This document shows, piece by piece, positions 8,292-19,294 of a DNA stretch of 64,000 bases. A model generated the notes under the pieces. That model saw only the letters and a program-made list of their open reading frames with translations, did not search any database and was not told where the DNA came from. Made by a program: the position numbers and the translations under genes. Positions within the stretch are counted from its first letter, which is position 1; every line of letters begins with the position of its first letter. The DNA comes from an uncultured Allorhizobium sp. (lineage in GTDB: Bacteria > Pseudomonadota > Alphaproteobacteria > Rhizobiales > Rhizobiaceae): NCBI GenBank assembly GCA_958439205.1, contig OY288189.1, positions 637,960 through 701,959 of the forward strand, given 5' to 3'.

Positions 8292-9473
8292 TCAGGGTCT
8301 GTTTTCGTTGGCCAGCGCAGAGACGCCGACAAATTCGATGCCGCGGGCGACAGCCTCGTTGCGCCACTCGGCGACGGCTGCAATCGTTTCGTCGAAGGCC
8401 GCGCCGACGCCGATCGCCTGGCCATTGCGCCGTGCGATGCGCTCCAGCTCATCGAGCTTGGCAAGGATCGCCTGCCGATCGACCTGGGCGTCGATCATGA
8501 CGTCCGCATAGGCGTGCGGGATGCCGATTGCCTTGGCGAAATCGCCCGAGAGCGATCGTGCGGTCGATCCGTCATCGAGAAACATCAGGCCGCGTTTGCC
8601 GATGTCACGCATGACCGGATCCATGGCCTTGTCGTCGGCCATGAAGCGGGCGCCCATGTAGTTCATGATCCCGGTGTAATTGGTAATCTGCGCCATGGCC
8701 TGGTGGAGGTTGGCAAGATTGCTGGCTGCCGCCTTTTCGGCCAGCAGGGTGCCGCGCCCCGGATCCATGGCGGGATAGTCAAAGGGTTCCATCGGTACTT
8801 GCAGGACAATCTCGTGTCCCTTGCGCCGGGCCTCCTGCATCCAGCGCTGCAAGCTGTTGCCGGTTGCGGCAAAGGCGAGCGTGATGTCTTCGGGCAGGTC
8901 TGTGACGGCCTTCTGGCTGCCGGTCTGGCTGAGACCGATGCCGCCGATGACGATCGCGATCCGGGTACCGCGCGCACCGGACCATCGCCGGGCGTAGAAA
9001 TCGACCGGGCGAAGACCGGAGGCGGAGACGGTCGGAAGCTCTCCGGCGTCCGTCAATTCGATCAGATCTTCATTGGGCTGTCCCGCAAGACGGGGATCCT
9101 GGGTCGAGCTGGCGCCGATAACGACGGGACCCTGCCGGGCATTCGGACTGAAGGTGGTGACGGTATTGCCGTCTGCCGTCTTTGTGCGACGGATCACGGC
9201 GCCGTCGTTCGGGCCGCTCGTTGCCAAGCCTGTGGGGCTTTCCGTCGGATCGCCAGCCGTCTCGGCTTCGGCAACGGTCTTTGTTTCCGGAGGCGTGGGT
9301 GTCAGACCGATTGGTGGTTCGGTGCGCAGGGCCACCGGCGAGAGTGCCGTCCAGGCAGACAGGCCTGTCAGCGCGAGAACTGCAATCACCGAGGATACGG
9401 TGGACAGGCGGAGGCGCCCGCTGCTCCGGTTCTTGTCCTTTCGCTCCTGACCGAGCGGTGCATGAAGGTCCAT
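8292..9473 (-). CDS. Divergent polysaccharide deacetylase family protein
   Basis: This 393-residue protein has a short cytoplasmic N-terminus, one transmembrane helix (about residues 25-45), a Pro/Thr-rich linker, and a C-terminal divergent polysaccharide deacetylase domain (YibQ family). Visible motifs are [47 protein letters not shown] and [11 protein letters not shown]. It usually follows ctpA and the EnvC-like gene in rhizobia, pointing to peptidoglycan or envelope polysaccharide remodelling. The canonical metal-binding triad of true deacetylases is only partly conserved, as in the whole family. Confidence 0.85.
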   Translation of the reverse strand: MDLHAPLGQERKDKNRSSGRLRLSTVSSVIAVLALTGLSAWTALSPVALRTEPPIGLTPTPPETKTVAEAETAGDPTESPTGLATSGPNDGAVIRRTKTADGNTVTTFSPNARQGPVVIGASSTQDPRLAGQPNEDLIELTDAGELPTVSASGLRPVDFYARRWSGARGTRIAIVIGGIGLSQTGSQKAVTDLPEDITLAFAATGNSLQRWMQEARRKGHEIVLQVPMEPFDYPAMDPGRGTLLAEKAAASNLANLHQAMAQITNYTGIMNYMGARFMADDKAMDPVMRDIGKRGLMFLDDGSTARSLSGDFAKAIGIPHAYADVMIDAQVDRQAILAKLDELERIARRNGQAIGVGAAFDETIAAVAEWRNEAVARGIEFVGVSALANENRP

Positions 9474-9512
9474 GCGAAACTTCCAGTGATGCCGAAGGCC
9501 CAGATACGAAAA

Positions 9513-9545
9513 GGCCGCCCGCGCATCATCGACACGCGGGCGGCC
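9513..9545 (-). terminator. Intrinsic terminator after ctpA
   Basis: GGCCGCCCGCG and CGCGGGCGGCC form a perfect 11-bp stem with an 11-base loop between the ctpA stop and the deacetylase start. On the minus strand it is followed by TTTTC. The short U-run suggests partial read-through into the deacetylase and rppH. Confidence 0.7.
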
Positions 9546-9557
9546 AATTCAAGTGCT

Positions 9558-10877
9558 TTACTGAAGCGACGCCTTCTGAGGATCGGCCGGGAAGGCCGGA
9601 TCGTTCTTCACGCCGCGCAGCAGATCGAGCGCATAGTTGAGCTGGACGTCGTCCTTGGCTTCCGGCGGCACGTAAGCGACGGAGCCTGAGCCTTCCTCGC
9701 TCTCGTTCTGGCCCTTGATATGGCCAGGCAACGAGGATTCGCCTTCGGTGCGAACCTTGCCCTGGAGTTCTTCCGGCAGCGGCTGGTCGACCTTGATATC
9801 CGGCTCGATGCCGGTGCCCTGGATCGACTTGCCCGACGGCGTGTAATAGAGCGCCGTCGTCAGGCGCAAGGCACCCTTTTCGCCCATCGGGATGATCGTC
9901 TGAACCGATCCCTTGCCGAAGGAGCGGGTGCCAAGCACCGTTGCACGCTTCAGGTCCTGCAGAGCGCCGGCCACGATCTCGGATGCCGAGGCAGAGCCGC
10001 CGTTGACCAGCACGATGACTGGCTTGCCATCGGTCAGATCGCCTGCCGTTGCGTTGAAGCGGCGGGTGTCCTGCGGATCGCGCGAACGGGTCGAGACCAC
10101 TTCACCACGCTCCAGGAAGGCGTCAGAGACGTAGATCGCCTGGTCGAGAAGGCCGCCCGGATTGAGGCGCAGGTCGAGGACATAGCCCTTCAGCTTGTCC
10201 CCCGGCAATTCCTTCTTGATCTTCTCGATCGCGGCTTCCAGGTCGTCATAGGTCTTCTCGGTGAAGGAGATGACGCGGAGATAGCCGACATCGCCCTCGA
10301 CGCGCGACTTGACGGCGCGGATCGGGATGATTTCGCGCGTGACGCTGAGCTCGATCGGCTTGTCGGCGCCTTCGCGCAGGATGGTCAGCTTGATCGGCGT
10401 GTTGACCGCGCCGCGCATCTTCTCGACGGCTTCCTCGAGCTTCAGACCGCGAACACTTTCGCCGTTGATCTCGGAGATGAAGTCGCCAGCGAGGATGCCA
10501 GCCTTGGCGCCGGGCGTATCATCGATCGGGGTGATGACCTTGACCAGCTCTTCTTCCATCGTGACTTCGATGCCGATGCCGCCGAATTCACCGCGGGTCT
10601 GGGTCTGCATGTCAGCCGCATCCTTGGCGTTCATGTAGACAGAATGCGGGTCGAGCGAGGTCAACATGCCATTGATGGCACTTTCGACCAGCTTGTTCTC
10701 GTCTGGCGGCGTGACGTATTGGGCGCGGATGCGCTCGAAGACGTCGCCGAAGATGGAGAGTTCCTTGTAGGTAGAATTGCCCGCCGCTTGCGCCGGAACA
10801 CCTGCCGAATAGATGACGCTCATCGCAGTTGCGCCCATCAGTGCGCCGACGAGAAGAAGAGAGACCCTACGTATCAT
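9558..10877 (-). CDS. ctpA: C-terminal processing protease CtpA (S41 family)
   Basis: This is a 439-residue periplasmic serine protease. It has an N-terminal signal/anchor (IRRVSLLLVGALMGATAMS), a PDZ domain at about residues 95-180 (GGIGIEV ... AGILAGDFISEINGE), and a peptidase core with the catalytic dyad Ser297 (GGSASASEI) and Lys322 (FGKGSV). The 25-residue Ser-Lys distance is that of the Prc/CtpA family. These enzymes trim or degrade envelope proteins and often control murein hydrolases, which fits cotranscription with the EnvC-like gene. The start MIRRVSLLL overlaps the envC stop by 11 bases. Confidence 0.93.
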   Translation of the reverse strand: MIRRVSLLLVGALMGATAMSVIYSAGVPAQAAGNSTYKELSIFGDVFERIRAQYVTPPDENKLVESAINGMLTSLDPHSVYMNAKDAADMQTQTRGEFGGIGIEVTMEEELVKVITPIDDTPGAKAGILAGDFISEINGESVRGLKLEEAVEKMRGAVNTPIKLTILREGADKPIELSVTREIIPIRAVKSRVEGDVGYLRVISFTEKTYDDLEAAIEKIKKELPGDKLKGYVLDLRLNPGGLLDQAIYVSDAFLERGEVVSTRSRDPQDTRRFNATAGDLTDGKPVIVLVNGGSASASEIVAGALQDLKRATVLGTRSFGKGSVQTIIPMGEKGALRLTTALYYTPSGKSIQGTGIEPDIKVDQPLPEELQGKVRTEGESSLPGHIKGQNESEEGSGSVAYVPPEAKDDVQLNYALDLLRGVKNDPAFPADPQKASLQ

Positions 10878-12396
10878 TCTGTGCCTTTCCAGAATCGCCT
10901 CCGGCCCACCAGGGACGGGAATCAACCGGTTTACCGTCTTTCCGAAGTTCAATGTAAAGCGTCGGCCGATCGGTTTCCAGCGCCAAAGCGGTGGCGCTTG
11001 CCACTCTTTTCTCACCCATGGTCGCCAGAGGCTCCCCGGAGAGCACGAACTTGCCTTGACTGGTGCTGATCCGGTCCATGCCCGATAGCACCATGTGATA
11101 GCCGTCGCCCGTGTTCAGAATGATCATCTGGCCGTAGCTTCGGAAATTTCCAGCAAACACCACCCATGCATCCGCCGGTGCGGTCACGAGCGCGCCGGGC
11201 TGTGAGGCAATAACGACGCCCTGAGCCTGGTGGCCTGTTCCGTCCGGATCACCGAACTGCCGCAGGGTTTCGCCGGCAACCGGCAATTCCAGTTTCTGCT
11301 TCAGATCAGAGAAAGGATATGCTGGCGCAATGCGGTTTTTATCGGGCAGTCCAGACTGCGCAAGCTCCAGGGCGCGGGCCCGTTGCTCCTCGCTCATCTG
11401 GCTTCTTTTCAGCTCTTCCGCCCTCGCCAACTCGGCCGCCTGCCGCACCGAGGTGATCTCGTTTTCCAGCGAACGGATCAGCGCTTCCATCGTCGACGCT
11501 CGCTCGGCAAGTGCCTCTGATTGCTTGCGTTCGGCCTGAAGCTGGAGGGAGTTGGTGCGGGCGAGCCTCTCATTTTCCGCCACCAGCAAGTCCATCCGCC
11601 GCTCTTCTTCCTGGCGGTTGGCAATGGCGGCTACCATGCCATCCATTTCCTTTTTCCCGGCGTCGCGGAGCGCGATCAACTCTTCGAGATCAGCGGCCAG
11701 CTTGTCCGTCTCGTGGCGGATCCCGGGTACGACGGCGCCGAGCAGGATCGCGGTGCGCACCGAGCCCAAGGCATCCTCGGGGCTGACGAGAAGGGCGGGC
11801 GGCGGGTTCCGTCCCATGCGCTGAAGGGCTGCCAGAACCTCAGCCAGCATCGACCGACGTTCGCGGAACGAGGCACGGATATTGTCCTCACGCAGGCCGA
11901 TGTCGGCGAGGCGCTTCTCGCCTTCGCTGATCTGCTTCTCGATATCCTTGCGACGCTGGGCGGACTCGATCAGCGCCGTCTTCAGGCTTTCCGAGGTCTT
12001 CTCAAGATCGTCGATGCTCTTCTGCAGTTCCGTCGTCTTTTCTTCCGACAGCTTCATGCTGGAGGCGATGGCCTGCAGTTCGGCGCTCACCTGATCGCGC
12101 TTGGAGCGCAGTTCCAGCGCCGGGTCGGGTGCTGGCTCCGCGACCACACGGTCGCCGGCCTGAGCCACGGTTGTCGGCAGTGATCCCGTTGTCGTGCCAG
12201 AGGCCGGTGCCGTGGTCTGCTGGGCTCGGGTTGAAATCGGCGAAGCCGAAGCCAGGAGGCTGCCGAGAAGGCAAGCCATCGCCAGACCGACCTTGTGGCG
12301 GCGGCCTTCAATGACGGCTGCTGTATCTCTGGCGACAATGGGCAAGGGCTCTATCCGGTTCGGCCGCGAAAATACGCTGATTTGCGGCCAAGGCAA
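10867..12396 (-). CDS. EnvC-like murein hydrolase activator (LytM domain, coiled coil)
   Basis: This protein of up to 509 residues has a signal peptide (VGLAMACLLGSLLASASPIS), a long coiled coil (residues about 95-340, rich in E/K/R/L) and a C-terminal LytM/M23 domain. In that domain the zinc-site positions appear degenerate: GHQAQGVV replaces H-xxx-D, and MVLSGM stands where active M23 enzymes have H-x-H. This is the EnvC/DipM pattern of an activator of cell-division amidases rather than an active endopeptidase. The first codon is TTG at 12396; another TTG at 12345, preceded by GGATAGAG, is an equally good start. Confidence 0.82.
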   Translation of the reverse strand: MPWPQISVFSRPNRIEPLPIVARDTAAVIEGRRHKVGLAMACLLGSLLASASPISTRAQQTTAPASGTTTGSLPTTVAQAGDRVVAEPAPDPALELRSKRDQVSAELQAIASSMKLSEEKTTELQKSIDDLEKTSESLKTALIESAQRRKDIEKQISEGEKRLADIGLREDNIRASFRERRSMLAEVLAALQRMGRNPPPALLVSPEDALGSVRTAILLGAVVPGIRHETDKLAADLEELIALRDAGKKEMDGMVAAIANRQEEERRMDLLVAENERLARTNSLQLQAERKQSEALAERASTMEALIRSLENEITSVRQAAELARAEELKRSQMSEEQRARALELAQSGLPDKNRIAPAYPFSDLKQKLELPVAGETLRQFGDPDGTGHQAQGVVIASQPGALVTAPADAWVVFAGNFRSYGQMIILNTGDGYHMVLSGMDRISTSQGKFVLSGEPLATMGEKRVASATALALETDRPTLYIELRKDGKPVDSRPWWAGGDSGKAQNDT

Positions 12397-12426
12397 AGCA
12401 TTGCCTCGCCGATCGGTCTCGGTGCA

Positions 12427-12909
12427 TCAAACGCGGTGATAGGGGTGTCCCGTCAGGATGGTCACGGCTCGGTAAAGTTGCTCGGCGATCAGGATGCGGA
12501 CGAGTTGGTGCGGCCAGGTGAGCTTGCCGAGATTGAGGACGAGGCGGGCACGATCTCTGAGGTCCGGGTCGATCCCATCGGCACCGCCGATGACGAAGGC
12601 CATGTCGCGCTGGCCGTTATCGGCCGCGTCACCAACGAATTTGGCGAATTCGGCACTGTCGAAGGCCTTGCCGCGCTCGTCGAGGACCACGATGAGCGCG
12701 CCGTCGGGGATCTGGCGGGAAAGCTCTTGGGCTTCCTCGCGCTTTCTGGTGTCGGCATTGCCGGCGCGGCTTTCATTCAGCTCCACGGAGCGTGTGAATT
12801 CCAGGCCGCATTGCGGTCCGGCCTTGGCGAAGCGGTCCAGATAGCGGGACGCGAGTTCCTTCTCTGGTCCGGCTTTCAGCCGGCCAACGGCATAGATGCC
12901 AATTTTCAT
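12427..12909 (-). CDS. rlmH: 23S rRNA (pseudouridine1915-N3)-methyltransferase RlmH
   Basis: This is a 160-residue SPOUT-class methyltransferase that methylates pseudouridine 1915 in helix 69 of 23S rRNA on assembled 70S ribosomes. The trefoil-knot signature is clear: FVIGGADGIDPDLRDRARLVLNLGKLTWPHQLVRILIAEQLYRA followed by HPYHR at the very C-terminus. Length is the usual 155-160 residues. It lies between rsfS and the EnvC-like gene, as in most bacteria where rsfS-rlmH is a conserved pair. Confidence 0.95.
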   Translation of the reverse strand: MKIGIYAVGRLKAGPEKELASRYLDRFAKAGPQCGLEFTRSVELNESRAGNADTRKREEAQELSRQIPDGALIVVLDERGKAFDSAEFAKFVGDAADNGQRDMAFVIGGADGIDPDLRDRARLVLNLGKLTWPHQLVRILIAEQLYRAVTILTGHPYHRV

Positions 12910-13012
12910 GCGGGCAGTTCCAGTTTCAGGTCACAAAACCATCTCTATCGGCAGGAAGAGCCCCGCCGTGTCAATCCGGCTTCGGGACCGTCCGACGGAC
13001 GGCCGGCCGTTT

Positions 13013-13423
13013 TCAGTGCAGGCGATCCTCGATCTCCGGCGCTGCCCACATCCTTTCCAGGTTGTAGAATTCGCGGATTTCAGGTCGAAACACATGCACG
13101 ATGATGTCCCCGGTGTCGATCAGGACCCAATCGCCGGTCTCCAGGCCTTCGACGCGGGCGGAGCCCATGCCTTCGTCCTTGAGGTCAGAAATGAGATGTT
13201 CGCTGATCGCCGAGACATGCCTGTTCGAGCGTCCGGATACGACCACCATGTAGTCGCCCAGCGCCGATTTTCCGGCAATGTCAATGGAGACGATGTCTTC
13301 TGCCTTCGAGTCCTCGAGGCTTGCGAGGACCAGCTCAAGCGCACGGGCTGCAGCATCGGCGCCACGTTCCATGCTCTTCGGGATGGCGCGGGAAGCGCGT
13401 CCCTTGGTGTGTACTGTTGTCAG
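13013..13423 (-). CDS. rsfS: Ribosomal silencing factor RsfS
   Basis: This is a 136-residue member of the RsfS/DUF143 family, which binds L14 and blocks subunit joining under starvation. Hallmarks are LVLASLEDSKAEDIVSIDIAGKSALGDYMVVVSGRS, SARVEGLETGDWVLIDTGDIIVHVFRPEIREFYNLERMW. The start is not obvious. The strongest Shine-Dalgarno (GGAAAGGA) lies 6-7 bases before a CTG at 13423 that begins TTVHTKGRASR, the N-terminus I expect for rhizobial RsfS. An ATG at 13372 would truncate that part, and an ATG at 13486 would add 21 residues without homology. Confidence 0.9.
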   Translation of the reverse strand: MTTVHTKGRASRAIPKSMERGADAAARALELVLASLEDSKAEDIVSIDIAGKSALGDYMVVVSGRSNRHVSAISEHLISDLKDEGMGSARVEGLETGDWVLIDTGDIIVHVFRPEIREFYNLERMWAAPEIEDRLH

Positions 13424-13554
13424 AGTTCGTCCTTTCCTTGGCAAAACAGAACAGCACGTCTGCGATTCTCCTAACTGGGATCGCAAACAAAAGGTGGCAC
13501 TGATCCGTTAATCTTTCAAGGCATGGTGGAAAATGTCAGCCTTGATCGTCTGTC

Positions 13555-14181
13555 TCATGGTTTGTGCGCAGCCGCCCTGATCGCAGAGGAGCTCAGCGTC
13601 GAGCGCGGCCCGTGAATGAAGGTCCATGCCGGCGCCCGCTTCTGCCACAGCACTCCCGCATCTTCCTCGTCGATCCGAGCATAATCGAACGTCCGCGCCA
13701 TCTTCGACGAGAGATAGGCGAGGGTCGATCCTGGCCGGTCGATGACGGCAACTGGGAAGGTGCTCGCGATCTTCTGCCAGCGTTGCCAGCGGTGGAAACC
13801 GGCGAGGTTGTCGGCACCCATGATCCAGATGAAATGCACATGCGGATTACGGGCGCGGATGAATTCCAGCGTCTTTGCGGTGTAACTCGTTCCGAGCGTT
13901 TTCTCGAAGGCGGTGACCTTGATCCGCGGATCTACAGCAAGTGTCTCGCAGGCGGCCAGGCGCTCAGCGAGCGGTGCCAGTTCCTTCTGGCTCTTCAGCG
14001 GGTTGCCCGGTGTTACCAACCACCAGAGCTGGTCAAGACCGAGACGCCGCAAGGCGATCTCGGCCACAAGCAGGTGCCCCTGGTGCGGCGGATTGAAGGA
14101 GCCTCCGAAGAGGCCGATAACCATGCCGCGTTCGGCATGCGGCATGACCGTATGGCGATGGGCGAGTGCCGTTTCCGCCAC
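13555..14181 (-). CDS. nadD: Nicotinate-nucleotide adenylyltransferase NadD
   Basis: This 208-residue enzyme makes deamido-NAD from nicotinate mononucleotide and ATP. The nucleotidyltransferase motif GLFGGSFNPPHQGH, the segment WWLVTPGNPLK, the IMGADNLAGFHRWQRW segment and the C-terminal SSSAIR (the ISSTxIR motif variant) are all present. The annotated start is GTG at 14181, just after the proA stop. An ATG at 14145 (MPHAERGM) is a reasonable alternative. Confidence 0.93.
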   Translation of the reverse strand: MAETALAHRHTVMPHAERGMVIGLFGGSFNPPHQGHLLVAEIALRRLGLDQLWWLVTPGNPLKSQKELAPLAERLAACETLAVDPRIKVTAFEKTLGTSYTAKTLEFIRARNPHVHFIWIMGADNLAGFHRWQRWQKIASTFPVAVIDRPGSTLAYLSSKMARTFDYARIDEEDAGVLWQKRAPAWTFIHGPRSTLSSSAIRAAAHKP

Positions 14182-14182
14182 G

Positions 14183-15466
14183 TCAGGGACGGACCTGGCC
14201 GTTGCCGCGAACGCGGTACTTGAACGACGTCAGTTGCTCGACGCCGACCGGGCCGCGCGCATGCATCTTGCCGGTCGCAATGCCGATCTCGCCGCCCATG
14301 CCGAACTCGCCACCGTCTGCAAATTGCGTCGAGGCATTGTGCAGCAGGATGGCTGAATCGATCTCATTGAAGAAGCGTTCGACCACTGCAGGGTCTTCGG
14401 CGATCACCGCTTCCGTGTGGTTCGACGAATAGCGGGCTATGTGATCAATCGCGCCACCGATGCCATCGACCACAGCAACGGAGATGATCGCGTCGAGATA
14501 TTCGGTGCGCCAGTCCTCGTCGGTCGCTGCCTTGAGGCCTGGAATGATGCGCAGCACTGTGGCCGAGGCGCGGACTTCGCAACCGGCTTCCGTCAGTGCT
14601 TCGATCAGCGGCTGCAGATGCGTGGCGATTGCGGCGCTGTCGACGAGCAGGGTTTCGGCAGAGCCGCAGATGCCGGTCCGCCGCATCTTGGCGTTGACGA
14701 CAATCCTCTTCGCCATGTCGAGATCGGCAGAGCCGTCGACATAGACGTGACACAGACCCTCAAGATGGGCGAAGACCGGTACGCGGGCTTCCTGCTGGAC
14801 ACGCGCAACGAGGCTTTTGCCGCCACGCGGAACGATCACGTCGACCGATCCGTCGAGCCCGGAAAGAAGCGCACCCACGGCGGCCCTATCGGTGGTCGGC
14901 ACGAGCTGGATCGCATCGGCGGGCAGGCCGGCCGCAACGAGGCCCTTGACCAGGCAGGCATGAATAAGACGCGAAGAGTTGGCGGAATCGGAGCCGCCGC
15001 GCAGGATTACGGCATTGCCGGCCTTGAGGCACAGCGCACCGGCATCGGCCGTCACGTTCGGTCGGCTCTCATAGATGACGCCGATAACACCAAGCGGCGT
15101 GCGGACGCGCTCGATATGCAGCCCGTTGGGGCGATCCCATTCGGCGATGATGGAGCCGACGGGATCCGGCAATTCAGCAATCTCGCGCATCGACTGTGCG
15201 ATGGCTGCGACGCGGTCGGAATTCAGGGTCAGGCGGTCGATAAAGGAGGCGGCGACGCCTGCCTCTGCAGCATTCTTAAGGTCGATCGCATTGGCGGCGA
15301 GGATGTCCGCTTCGGCGGATACAAGCGCATCCGCCATGGCCAACAGCGCCTTGTTCTTGGCTTCGGTCGAGGCGATCGCCAGAGGGCGTGCGGCCGCGCG
15401 GGCGCGTCGACCGATATCCAGCATCAGGCCTTCGACGGAATTCTGGTTCGACACGGTATCAAGCAT
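14183..15466 (-). CDS. proA: Gamma-glutamyl phosphate reductase ProA
   Basis: This 427-residue NADPH-dependent enzyme of the aldehyde dehydrogenase fold reduces gamma-glutamyl phosphate to glutamate semialdehyde in proline synthesis. The catalytic cysteine lies in [16 protein letters not shown]; the cofactor region is [26 protein letters not shown] is also conserved. The start MLDTVSNQN overlaps the proB stop by 8 bases, so ProB and ProA, which work in sequence on an unstable acyl phosphate, are coupled. Confidence 0.95.
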   Translation of the reverse strand: MLDTVSNQNSVEGLMLDIGRRARAAARPLAIASTEAKNKALLAMADALVSAEADILAANAIDLKNAAEAGVAASFIDRLTLNSDRVAAIAQSMREIAELPDPVGSIIAEWDRPNGLHIERVRTPLGVIGVIYESRPNVTADAGALCLKAGNAVILRGGSDSANSSRLIHACLVKGLVAAGLPADAIQLVPTTDRAAVGALLSGLDGSVDVIVPRGGKSLVARVQQEARVPVFAHLEGLCHVYVDGSADLDMAKRIVVNAKMRRTGICGSAETLLVDSAAIATHLQPLIEALTEAGCEVRASATVLRIIPGLKAATDEDWRTEYLDAIISVAVVDGIGGAIDHIARYSSNHTEAVIAEDPAVVERFFNEIDSAILLHNASTQFADGGEFGMGGEIGIATGKMHARGPVGVEQLTSFKYRVRGNGQVRP

Positions 15467-16633
15467 GGGCTGCATCCTTCCGGTCTGCGGCTGCGGCATC
15501 CCGCTGTCCGAGTTCGGTCATCACGAGGTCGTCCCGGTGGATCATGGCGGCCCGGCCGGCATAACCGAGGATCTTCTCGATTTCGTTGGATTTGCGACCG
15601 CAGATGCGGCGCGCTTCGTCTGCGTCGTAACCCGCGAGGCCACGGGCAATCTCGCGCCCCTCGGTCGTGACGATGGAGACGGTATCGCCGCGATGGAAGG
15701 CACCGGAAACCGAACGGACGCCGGCCGGCAACAGGCTTTTGCCGGAGCGCAGTGCGCCTTCGGCTCCATTGTCGACCTGAAGGGTGCCCGCCGGCTGCAA
15801 TTGACCGGCGATCCAGGTCTTGCGTGCCGTGACCGGCGATTTGGACGCGGCGAACCAGGAATGGCGAGCGCCATTCTCGATGCCTGCGAGCGGGTTCATG
15901 GTCTTGCCGGACGCGATGATCATGGCGCAACCGGCGCTGGTTGCGATCTTGCCGGCATCGATCTTGGTGCGCATGCCGCCGCGCGACAGTTCGGAGGCAG
16001 CGCCTCCGGCCATGGCTTCGATCGCGGGCGTGATTTCCTCAATCGTGTCGAGGAACTTCGCTTCTGGATCAAGATGCGGGGGCGCCGTGTAGAGACCGTC
16101 GATATCGGAGAGGAGGACGAGAAGGTCGGCACCCGCCATCGTGGCGACGCGGGCGGCCAGGCGATCGTTGTCGCCATAGCGGATCTCGGTCGTGGCAACC
16201 GTATCGTTCTCGTTGATGATCGGCACGGCGCCGATCTTCAAAAGCTGGTTGAGGGTCGCGCGTGCATTCAGATACCGCCGGCGTTCTTCGGTATCGCCGA
16301 GCGTCAGCAGAACCTGGCCGGCGACGATCTGGTGGCGAGACAGGCTTTCCGACCAGTGGCGCGCGAGCGCAATCTGGCCGACGGCAGCACAGGCCTGGCT
16401 CTCTTCGAGCTTCAGGGCGCCGGAGGGCATGTCGAGCACGGTGCGGCCGAGCGCGATGGCGCCCGAGGAGACGACGAGAACGTCGGTCCCACGGGCTTTC
16501 AGGGCTGCGATGTCATCTGAGATGGCATCGAGCCAGGCTTTCCTGATGCCGGAACCGCGATCGACCAGAAGGGCAGAGCCGATCTTGATGACGACCCGCT
16601 TGACGCGGGAGAGCGAGCGGAGCCGGGTGGACA

Positions 16634-16634
<1 letters not shown>
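15459..16634 (-). CDS. proB: Glutamate 5-kinase ProB
   Basis: This 391-residue enzyme phosphorylates glutamate in the first, proline-inhibited step of proline synthesis. The amino acid kinase domain is evident ([42 protein letters not shown]-like [26 protein letters not shown]). It is followed by a C-terminal PUA domain (about residues 280-370). The start shares one base with the obg stop (TGATG). Confidence 0.95.
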
Positions 16635-17797
<1,163 letters not shown>

Positions 17798-17809
17798 TCA
17801 AAGAGTATC

Positions 17810-18673
17810 GTGAAGTTCGTAAGCTACAACATCCAGTATGGTTTCGGCCAGGACGGGCGTTTCGACCCAGGCCGGATCGCCGACAGCATCCGTGAGGCGG
17901 ACGTCATCGCGTTGCAGGAAGTCACGCGCGGTTATAGCCGGAACGACTATGCCGATCTGGTCGAGACCTTTTCTGCGCTCTTTCCCACCTATTTTGCCGC
18001 TTTCGGCCCGGCCTGCGACGTGCTCGTCGATCACGCGGTGATCGATGGCCGGCTTCGCGAGCGCCGTTTCCAGTTCGGCAACATGGTGCTGTCGCGCTAT
18101 CCGATCCGCGCCAGCCGCAATCTGCTTCTGCCGCGCAACCGGACATTCGACAAGCTCAACCTGCAGCGCGGCGCGTTGGAAACGGTCATCGAGGCTCAGG
18201 GGGGCGCATTGCGGGTCTATTCGGTTCATCTCGATCACATCTCGCCGGACGAGCGGCTCGCACAGATCGCCTTTCTCAAGGATCGCGTTCAACTCTATGC
18301 CGAGGAAGGTGGAGCCTTGACCGGGGTCAACGAATTCGGCCTGCCGGATCCGCCGCTGCCGGCGGAGTTCCTGATCATGGGCGACTTCAACATGGAACCG
18401 GAAGGCGCTGAATACATCTCGATGGTTGGTCGGAACGACGCCTATTACGGACGCACGCCCCGCGCGGGCTACCCCACCGATGCTGAGGCGCATCTGAAGG
18501 CTCGCCCGACGGACGGCTATAGCTGGATCAGCGAGGATGGATCGCGGCGCATGCATCTCGATTACTGCTTCATCAGTGGCGGCCTCACAGGGCGTCTCAA
18601 GGCCTGTCAGGTGGACAATTCCGCAAGCGGGTCAGACCATTTTCCGGTCTGGGTGGAGCTCGCGGAGGCATGA
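17810..18673 (+). CDS. Endonuclease/exonuclease/phosphatase family protein
   Basis: This is a 287-residue cytoplasmic hydrolase of the EEP superfamily. Active-site elements appear in order: SYNIQ (Asn7), LQEV (Glu37), HLDHIS, MGDFNMEP and the terminal SDHFPVWVE. Substrates in this superfamily range from DNA to inositol phosphates and sphingomyelin; the sequence alone does not decide. The start is a GTG at 17810 preceded by GGAGG at a slightly long spacing. The open frame continues far upstream through the antisense of obg, which is not coding. The gene is divergent from obg. Confidence 0.85.
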   Translation: MKFVSYNIQYGFGQDGRFDPGRIADSIREADVIALQEVTRGYSRNDYADLVETFSALFPTYFAAFGPACDVLVDHAVIDGRLRERRFQFGNMVLSRYPIRASRNLLLPRNRTFDKLNLQRGALETVIEAQGGALRVYSVHLDHISPDERLAQIAFLKDRVQLYAEEGGALTGVNEFGLPDPPLPAEFLIMGDFNMEPEGAEYISMVGRNDAYYGRTPRAGYPTDAEAHLKARPTDGYSWISEDGSRRMHLDYCFISGGLTGRLKACQVDNSASGSDHFPVWVELAEA

Positions 18674-18706
18674 ACTCCGGGCGGCGGGCGCCCGGAGTAT
18701 TGTCGG

Positions 18707-19294
18707 CTATGTTTTGCGATGGCGGTTGGCGAAGTCGGCCTGCGACAGCCGGGATTCGACGAGCGGCACCATTGTGTTGCGCGCCTTGGAGAAGACATCC
18801 CGGACGCCCGTGATCTGGAACCCTCTTGCCTTGAGCAGCCGCAGCGAGGCCGGGTTGTCGGCGAAAGCGCCACCCAGGATTTCGGCTTGTGGCATGCGCA
18901 TCAAGAAGCGATCGAGGGCGGCATCAACCGCCTCCGACATCAGGCCCTTGCCCCAATAGAAGCGGTTCAGCCAGTAGCCGATGTGCCAAAGGCCATGGCG
19001 GACCTCCAGGGAAGCCACGCCGACATGGACACCATCGAGCGTGATGGCGAAATGCCAGTCGGGCTTCATCCCCGAGGTCACCATGTTCAGCCAGTCACGG
19101 CCGTCCTCCTGGTCGTAGGGGACCGGCACGCGCGTCAACATCCGGGCGACGGCGAAGTCGCTCAGCGATGTGACGATTGCATCGGCGTCCTGCATCCGGT
19201 GCGGACGCAGGACGAGGCGCGCCGTTTCGATGACCGGGCAGGGGCCGGGCACGGATGGTGCAACCGTTGGTCTTTCTGCCAGCATCGCGCTCAT
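18707..19294 (-). CDS. GNAT family N-acetyltransferase
   Basis: This is a 195-residue RimJ/RimL-type acetyltransferase: ETARLVLRPHRMQDADAI, the acetyl-CoA binding segment GYWLNRFYWGKGLMSEAVDAAL, and the C-terminal NPASLRLLKARGFQITG. The substrate is probably an N-terminal amine or amino-acid-like molecule. The start MSAMLAERP at 19294 overlaps the stop of the next acetyltransferase by 4 bases, so the two related enzymes are coupled; they share about the same domain layout and may have arisen by duplication. Confidence 0.85.
   Translation of the reverse strand: MSAMLAERPTVAPSVPGPCPVIETARLVLRPHRMQDADAIVTSLSDFAVARMLTRVPVPYDQEDGRDWLNMVTSGMKPDWHFAITLDGVHVGVASLEVRHGLWHIGYWLNRFYWGKGLMSEAVDAALDRFLMRMPQAEILGGAFADNPASLRLLKARGFQITGVRDVFSKARNTMVPLVESRLSQADFANRHRKT

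Noticed and set aside
12988..13002. Terminator after rsfS (CCGTCC-GAC-GGACGG)
   Set aside because: The stem is 6 bp with a 3-base loop and no T-run, too weak to call.
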